DNA of 64,000 bases, taken from Sphaerisporangium sp040649355 (GTDB taxonomy: Bacteria; Actinomycetota; Actinomycetes; Streptosporangiales; Streptosporangiaceae). The position numbers were made by a program, and so were the translations under genes. Below the pieces are notes generated by a model that was not told the origin of the DNA, did not search any database, and saw nothing but the letters and a program-made list of their open reading frames with translations. Below, one piece after another: positions 59,866 through 64,000 of this stretch; position 1 is the first letter of the stretch, and each line of letters opens with the position of its first letter. The DNA is taken from the NCBI RefSeq assembly GCF_043197795.1, contig NZ_JBICTU010000013.1:124001-188000 (forward strand). Direction: 5' to 3'.

Positions 59866-60471
59866 ATGAACACTCGTCTTCTCGCCCTTCCGGTCGTGGC
59901 GGCGCTGTCGCTCACGACCGCCCACGGCACATCGGCCGGAGCGGCCACGGACGCCGCCCTGACGCGGGGCGCCGTCCAGGCGCCGGCGCGACCGCCGTCC
60001 GCACCGGTCGGGCCAGGGTGCTCTTCCCTGCCGCAGTCGGGCCCCGGGAGCGTCGCCGACCTGGCGCGGCTCCGGGTGGTCACCGCCGCCTCGCACAGCC
60101 CGGACCTTTCGACCTTCTACTCGGCCGTCAACAAGGCGGGCCTGGTGAACAAGCTGAACACCACCAAGGACATCACCGTGTTCGCGCCCACCAACGACGC
60201 CTTCAACAAGCTCGGGAAGCGGAAGCTGGACAAGCTGCTCGCGGACAAGAACGCGCTGACCAAGGTTCTCACCTACCACGTCGTGCAGGGCGGGAAGACG
60301 CCCGCCGACCTCAAGAAGGGCGGCTTCGCCACCCTGGAAGGCGGCAAGATCACCACTCGTGGCTCCGGTGACAAGATCAAGGTCAACGACGCCCACATCG
60401 TCTGCGGCGACCTGCGGACCCGCAACGCCACCGTCTACGTCATCGACGGGGTCCTGACGCCCAAGAAGTGA
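59866..60471 (+). CDS. Secreted fasciclin (FAS1) domain protein
   Basis: A 201-residue protein. A signal peptide (MNTRLLALPVVAALSLTTAHG) leads to a FAS1 domain: FYSAVNKAGLVNKLNTTKDITVFAPTNDAFNKL, VLTYHVVQGG and the terminal strand VYVIDGVLTPK. FAS1 proteins act in adhesion or matrix binding. ATG 59866 follows AAAGGGG; the long frame open from 58690 is antisense-like and not used. Confidence 0.93.
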   Translation: MNTRLLALPVVAALSLTTAHGTSAGAATDAALTRGAVQAPARPPSAPVGPGCSSLPQSGPGSVADLARLRVVTAASHSPDLSTFYSAVNKAGLVNKLNTTKDITVFAPTNDAFNKLGKRKLDKLLADKNALTKVLTYHVVQGGKTPADLKKGGFATLEGGKITTRGSGDKIKVNDAHIVCGDLRTRNATVYVIDGVLTPKK

Positions 60472-60485
60472 GGGTCGGCCCGGGT

Positions 60486-60932
60486 CTAGGGGCTCTGGGG
60501 GCCCCGGTAGGGCAGGGTCTGGCTGTACACGATGCTGGTGGTCGTGCTGCCGAACCGGGCCAGCTCGTTGATGAGCTGTTCGAGGTGGGCCATGGAGGTC
60601 GCGGCGACCTTCAGCGTGTAGCAGTCGTCGCCGGTGGTCCGCAGGCACTCAAGGATCTCGAAGCGCTCGGCGAGCAGCCGGTGCAGGGGCTCGTGGCGGC
60701 TGCCCGGGTACTTCAGGCGCACCACGGCCAGCACGGCGAGACCCACCTTCACCAGGTCGACACTGGCGTGGTAACCGGTGATGACGCCCGCCGTCTCCAG
60801 CCGCCTGACCCGCTCGGTCGCCGCGGAGGCGCTGAGGTTGACCCGCCGGCCGAGCTCGGTGAGCGGGATGCGGCCGTCCCGCTGCACCTCGGCCAGGATC
60901 GACCAGTCGGTCGCGTCAAGACTCTCGGTCAT
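60486..60932 (-). CDS. Lrp/AsnC-family regulator
   Basis: A 148-residue protein. HTH in DWSILAEVQRDGRIPLTELGRRVNLSASAATERVRRL, then a RAM ligand domain (ILECLRTTGDDCYTLKVAATSMAHLEQLINEL). The start is ATG 60932; the longer frame is not family-like. It is divergent from an LLM-deaminase unit, with a CACTGG/CCAGTG repeat over the LLM start, and probably responds to an amino acid. Confidence 0.93.
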   Translation of the reverse strand: MTESLDATDWSILAEVQRDGRIPLTELGRRVNLSASAATERVRRLETAGVITGYHASVDLVKVGLAVLAVVRLKYPGSRHEPLHRLLAERFEILECLRTTGDDCYTLKVAATSMAHLEQLINELARFGSTTTSIVYSQTLPYRGPQSP

Positions 60933-61006
60933 TGGGCAAAGATACCGGCAGATCCACGGCCCATCGGCCCGTACGCCGGGAGGAATCCCTTCCAGCCGTT
61001 GACGAT

Positions 61007-61028
61007 CACTGGATAGCCTTGACCAGTG
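61007..61028. promoter_or_regulatory. CACTGG-N10-CCAGTG inverted repeat overlapping the LLM start
   Basis: A perfect 6-bp inverted repeat in the Lrp/LLM divergent region; the right arm covers GTG 61026. Lrp-type control of the LLM gene is the simple reading. Confidence 0.45.
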
Positions 61029-61895
61029 CAAATAGGTGTGAATGTCCCGAACTTCGGGCCTGGTACCGACCCAGGCGTGCTGAGGAGCTGGGCGCAGACG
61101 GTCGAGGGGCTGGGCTTCGACCTGCTGATGGTCTCCGACCACGTCGCGGTGACGCCCGACGTCGCCGAGCAGTACCCTGCGCCGTTCTACGAGCCCTTCA
61201 CCACCCTGTCCTGGCTGGCCGGTGTCACCCGGCGCGTCGGCCTCGGGACCACCGTGCTCGTCGTGCCATACCGGCACCCGCTGCTCATCGCCCGCATGGC
61301 CGCCAACCTCAACCAGCTCAGCGGGGGGCGGCTGGTCCTCGGCGTCGGCGTCGGCTGGGCGCGGCAGGAGTACGCCGCGCTCGGAGCCCCCTTCGAACAG
61401 CGGGGGAAGCTGACCGACGAGCACCTTGAGGCGGTGCGCGCCGCCTGGGAGGACGACCAGGACTACCGCAGCGGGCGGATACCGATCTGGGTCGGCGGCA
61501 ACAGCGACGCCGGCCTGCGCCGGGCGGTACGCCTCGGCGACGCCTGGCACCCGCTGAGGAACACCCTCGGCTGGCTGCGCGAGGCCCGGGACCGGCTGAA
61601 GGCCGCCGCCACCGAGCAGGAGCGGCCGGAACCCGCGCTGACCCCCCGCATCGCCCTGCGGCTCACCGAGTCGCCGGTCACCGGCCCGGAGCGGCTCGCC
61701 GGCGAGGGCACCATCGACCAGATCCTCGACGACCTCGAACAACTGCGCCTTCTCGGCGCCGGCACCGTCGTGCTCGACCCGTTCAACGGCGACCCGGACG
61801 AGACCCGCCACCCGCATACGGCGTGGCAGGCGCTCGCGACCGTGGCCGCGCACCGCGGGCTCGGCACACACCACACAGGAACGGAACGACAGTGA
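61026..61895 (+). CDS. LLM-class F420-dependent oxidoreductase
   Basis: A 289-residue TIM-barrel of the luciferase-like class: VNVPNFGPGTDPGVLRSWAQTVEGLGFD, VSDHVAV, GTTVLVVPYRHPLLIARMAANLNQLSGGRLVLGVGVGW and IPIWVGGNSDAG. Cofactor could be F420 or FMN. The stop overlaps the next gene as GTGA. GTG 61026 is the start. Confidence 0.92.
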   Translation: MQIGVNVPNFGPGTDPGVLRSWAQTVEGLGFDLLMVSDHVAVTPDVAEQYPAPFYEPFTTLSWLAGVTRRVGLGTTVLVVPYRHPLLIARMAANLNQLSGGRLVLGVGVGWARQEYAALGAPFEQRGKLTDEHLEAVRAAWEDDQDYRSGRIPIWVGGNSDAGLRRAVRLGDAWHPLRNTLGWLREARDRLKAAATEQERPEPALTPRIALRLTESPVTGPERLAGEGTIDQILDDLEQLRLLGAGTVVLDPFNGDPDETRHPHTAWQALATVAAHRGLGTHHTGTERQ

Positions 61896-62317
61896 CACAC
61901 GACGACGAACGCCTCCTCCGCAGGGCCATCGAGCTCGCGAGCACCGCGCGGACGGGCGGAAACCCGCCGTTCGGGTCGCTGCTGGCGGGGCCGGACGGCA
62001 CCGTGCTCGTCGAAGAGCGCAACACCGTCCTCACCGACCATGACATCACCGCCCACCCCGAGCTGAAGCTGGCCAGGTGGGCGGCCCGCGAACTCGACCC
62101 CGCCGCAGCGGCGGCCACCACGATGTACACCAGCTGCCAGCCCTGCGGCATGTGCGCGGGCGCCATCGAACGGTCCGGCCTCGGCCGCGTCGTGTTCGCG
62201 CTCTCCACCGAGCAGCTCACCGGCCTCAAGCCGGCCGCCACCGCCCCGGGCGCGCGCCAGGAAGGCCCGGCGCTGTTCGACGAGGCGCGCGTCCCGGTCG
62301 ACGGCTACTACACCTGA
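61892..62317 (+). CDS. Nucleoside/cytosine deaminase-type zinc enzyme
   Basis: A 141-residue CDA-fold enzyme. The zinc motifs are HPE in DITAHPELKLARWAA (H-x-E) and TSCQPCGMCAGAI (PCxxC). GTG 61892 overlaps the LLM stop by four bases, so the two are translationally coupled. Members deaminate guanine, cytosine or related bases; linkage to an LLM enzyme hints at a heterocycle-degradation pair. Confidence 0.9.
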   Translation: MTHDDERLLRRAIELASTARTGGNPPFGSLLAGPDGTVLVEERNTVLTDHDITAHPELKLARWAARELDPAAAAATTMYTSCQPCGMCAGAIERSGLGRVVFALSTEQLTGLKPAATAPGARQEGPALFDEARVPVDGYYT

Positions 62318-62524
62318 TCCCCATCGGCCCCGCGCGGGACGGCCACGCCTACGTCGTCCCGCGCCGTACGGGCCGCGTGCTCGCGTTCGTGGCGTGGAGG
62401 TAGCGCTGTCGCGGGAGGCTGGTGTCCGCCGGGCCGCCTCCCGGTAGGACCCACGTGCCGCCGCATGGTCGCCGGTGAGCAACATGAGCGGCTGACGTGC
62501 CTGCTCGCTGCGCAGCGGGGAGGT

Positions 62525-62941
62525 TCAGAGCTCCAGCTCGGCCCGGGACTCCGCGATCGGCCGTACGTCCGCGTAGGCCCTGGCGGCGACATGGCCAGGA
62601 GCCGGGCAGCCACTCAGCCGGGCGGCGATCTCGGTCGCCCGGTCGAAGCTCTCACAGTCCACGATCCAGTAGCCGGCCAGGACCTCCTGGGTCTCGGCGT
62701 AGGGGCCGTCCGTCACGACCGGGACACCGCCCTGCGACCCGAGCCTCCTGGTGTGGACCGGAGCGGCCAGAGCCCGCGTCTCGACGAGCTCGCCGGACTC
62801 CTCCAGGTCCTTGTTGAACGCCTCCATGAACGCGCCCATGGCGGCGAAGTCCTCCGGAGACCAGGCCGGGGCGCCGGTGTGCTTCCCCGCCATGCCGTCG
62901 TAGTCCTGCTGCGATCCGTAAGTCAAGATCATGTACTTCAC
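62525..62941 (-). CDS. YCII-related (DGPF) domain protein (second)
   Basis: A 138-residue protein: MKYMILTYGSQQDYDGMAG, VVTDGPYAETQEVLAGYWIVDCES. GTG 62941 has AGGAG five bases upstream. Function unknown; similar to the protein at 36914. Confidence 0.9.
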   Translation of the reverse strand: MKYMILTYGSQQDYDGMAGKHTGAPAWSPEDFAAMGAFMEAFNKDLEESGELVETRALAAPVHTRRLGSQGGVPVVTDGPYAETQEVLAGYWIVDCESFDRATEIAARLSGCPAPGHVAARAYADVRPIAESRAELEL

Positions 62942-63177
62942 GATGTCTCCTCTCTGCCGGCACCCGTCCGGTGACTCTCATCAGAGACGTCGAGACTACG
63001 GTCCCATCTCCGGACATCCACCCGCGAAAACGTCATGATTTCCTCAACGGGAGGGCCGGAGGAGACGGGCGCCCCGGCCGCGCCTGTGGGAATCGCGAAC
63101 GGGACTGACGCGTCGGCCGCCGCGCTTCGGGCGCACTCCGGAAACCGAGAATTGATCCCGCGTGCCAAGCTCGGCGC

Positions 63178-63882
63178 TCACGGGTGGGCGATGACGGCGT
63201 ACCTCTCGTCGTGGATCGGGCGGCCCCACAGGACCGGATCGGTGAGCTGCTCGACGCGGCAGCGCGCGGCGATCGGCCGTAGCGCCCGCAGGAGGCGCTC
63301 GGCTCCGACCCCGCCCATCCAGGGCAGCGACGTGGACCCAACATAGGCGGACCGTTCGCCGGAGTCGGGCGAGCCGGCTTCGGGCCCGCCTTCGGGGGAG
63401 CCGGTGTCGGGAGGGGCGGCCCAGCGTCCCTCGATGAGGACCAAGCGCCCGCCTGGGCGCAGCTGACCGGCCCAGCGGCGCAGGGCATCCTCGGGGTCGG
63501 GCAGGGTCCACAGCAGATGACGCGAGAGGATCACGTCGAACGATGTCCCGGCCTGCGCCGGAGGGTCGCCCGCGTCGCCCACCATCACCGCCACCTCGAA
63601 GCCGGCCGTGGTGAGCTTGCGCCTGGCCTGCTCGACCATGAGCGGCGACAGATCGACCCCGACCGGCCGGTGCCCCCGCTCGGCGAGCAGCAGGGTCAGG
63701 GAACCGGTGCCGCAGCCGAGGTCGAGAACGTCGGACGGGGATGGGGGCATCCACGAACCCAGCCGTTCGGCCCAGGCGGCCCTGACAAGAGGATCACGAA
63801 GGCCGTGGTCGGCCTCCTCGTCGAAGGAGGGCGCGGCGGCATCCCAGAAGGACGCGATCGACCCGGGGTTCGCTTCTGGCAT
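63178..63882 (-). CDS. Class I SAM-dependent methyltransferase
   Basis: About 234 residues: SFWDAAAPSFDEEADHGL, the SAM motif VLDLGCGTGSLTLLLAERG, VGVDLSPLMVEQAR and a terminal RYAVIAHP. The insert GSPEGGPEAGSPDSGE is low complexity. ATG 63882 is preferred; the frame continues upstream into a different gene fragment. Substrate unknown. Confidence 0.9.
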   Translation of the reverse strand: MPEANPGSIASFWDAAAPSFDEEADHGLRDPLVRAAWAERLGSWMPPSPSDVLDLGCGTGSLTLLLAERGHRPVGVDLSPLMVEQARRKLTTAGFEVAVMVGDAGDPPAQAGTSFDVILSRHLLWTLPDPEDALRRWAGQLRPGGRLVLIEGRWAAPPDTGSPEGGPEAGSPDSGERSAYVGSTSLPWMGGVGAERLLRALRPIAARCRVEQLTDPVLWGRPIHDERYAVIAHP

Positions 63883-63889
63883 CCACGAA

Positions 63890-64000
63890 TCATGCCGGCC
63901 GGCACCGACAAGAACGCCGGTACCGGTAGGTGACGCCGGTGACGAGCGTGCCCAGCGTGACGCGGCTGGTGAGGGCGGCGGCGTAGGCACGCGGGACCTG
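63890..64000 (-). pseudogene. Truncated LLM-class oxidoreductase (N-terminal part, runs off the edge)
   Basis: From the right edge the minus strand reads PRAYAAALTSRVTLGTLVTGVTYR, the strand before the glycine loop of LLM enzymes, then a short unrelated Arg/Cys tail and a stop at 63890. The expected RNPALLAKMV-like continuation is missing, so the gene is broken here. The upstream part lies outside the window. Confidence 0.6.

Overview
The window reads as chromosome from a high-GC filamentous actinomycete. Codon use is strongly G/C-ending, GTG and TTG starts are common, and one-component regulators (TetR, MarR, ArsR, MerR, ROK, WYL, XRE, Lrp) are very frequent. There are F420-type genes (an LLM oxidoreductase, an F420-reductase-like protein, a second LLM fragment), partner-switching anti-sigma modules and a TIGR03086/mycothiol-type domain. 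The flavour suggests Streptosporangiales (Nonomuraea/Streptosporangium-like); this is inference, because no rRNA or species marker is present.

Layout. 1-4.9 kb: the end of a UvrA-like ATPase, a siderophore-interacting flavoprotein, an ECF sigma factor with a membrane partner, an aldo/keto reductase, and a MarR-SDR pair. 5-8.2 kb: an RND efflux pump divergent from marR. 8.2-11.5 kb: a decayed island. A large serine recombinase pseudogene abuts the 3' end of the RND gene, a 249-bp second copy of its 5' end lies 3 kb downstream, and secreted-protein genes lie between and just beyond. 12.4-18 kb: purB, a DUF4037 protein, an aldo/keto reductase, map divergent from a small XRE regulator, and a NUDIX hydrolase. 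18.2-21.8 kb: a DUF6183 protein coupled to a STAS protein, an HATPase anti-sigma factor and a leucine-rich-repeat protein. 22-35 kb: paired regulator/effector units (winged-helix/WYL, ArsR/CDF zinc exporter, TetR/MFS, MerR fusion) plus a sulfotransferase, a beta-propeller hydrolase, a VIT1 transporter and an alpha/beta hydrolase.

35.4-38.8 kb: two inverted, paralogous ArsR-SRPBCC cassettes flank a YCII-type gene, and both promoters carry the same ACAAT/ATTGT operator. 38.9-44.7 kb: a carotenoid oxygenase divergent from a TetR gene across twin operators, an orphan histidine kinase, a sugar-phosphate-isomerase-like protein, an FMN reductase and a VOC protein. 44.7-46.1 kb: a promoter, an apparently leaderless Phe-rich leader peptide, competing hairpins and a U-tract terminator precede a THUMP-type RNA methyltransferase. 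This is the most novel-looking regulatory element in the window.

46-64 kb: MFS/ROK, a sulfotransferase, a P450 divergent from a TetR-thioredoxin-like fusion, an F420-reductase-like protein behind an IS200/IS605-like hairpin, a HelD-type helicase pseudogene, an epimerase, two GNATs, a MetE-like methyltransferase, a STAS protein next to a hexanucleotide microsatellite, a CBS/DUF4118/fasciclin group, Lrp divergent from a coupled LLM-deaminase pair, a YCII protein, a SAM methyltransferase and a truncated LLM gene at the edge. No rRNA, tRNA, CRISPR array or complete biosynthetic gene cluster was seen.
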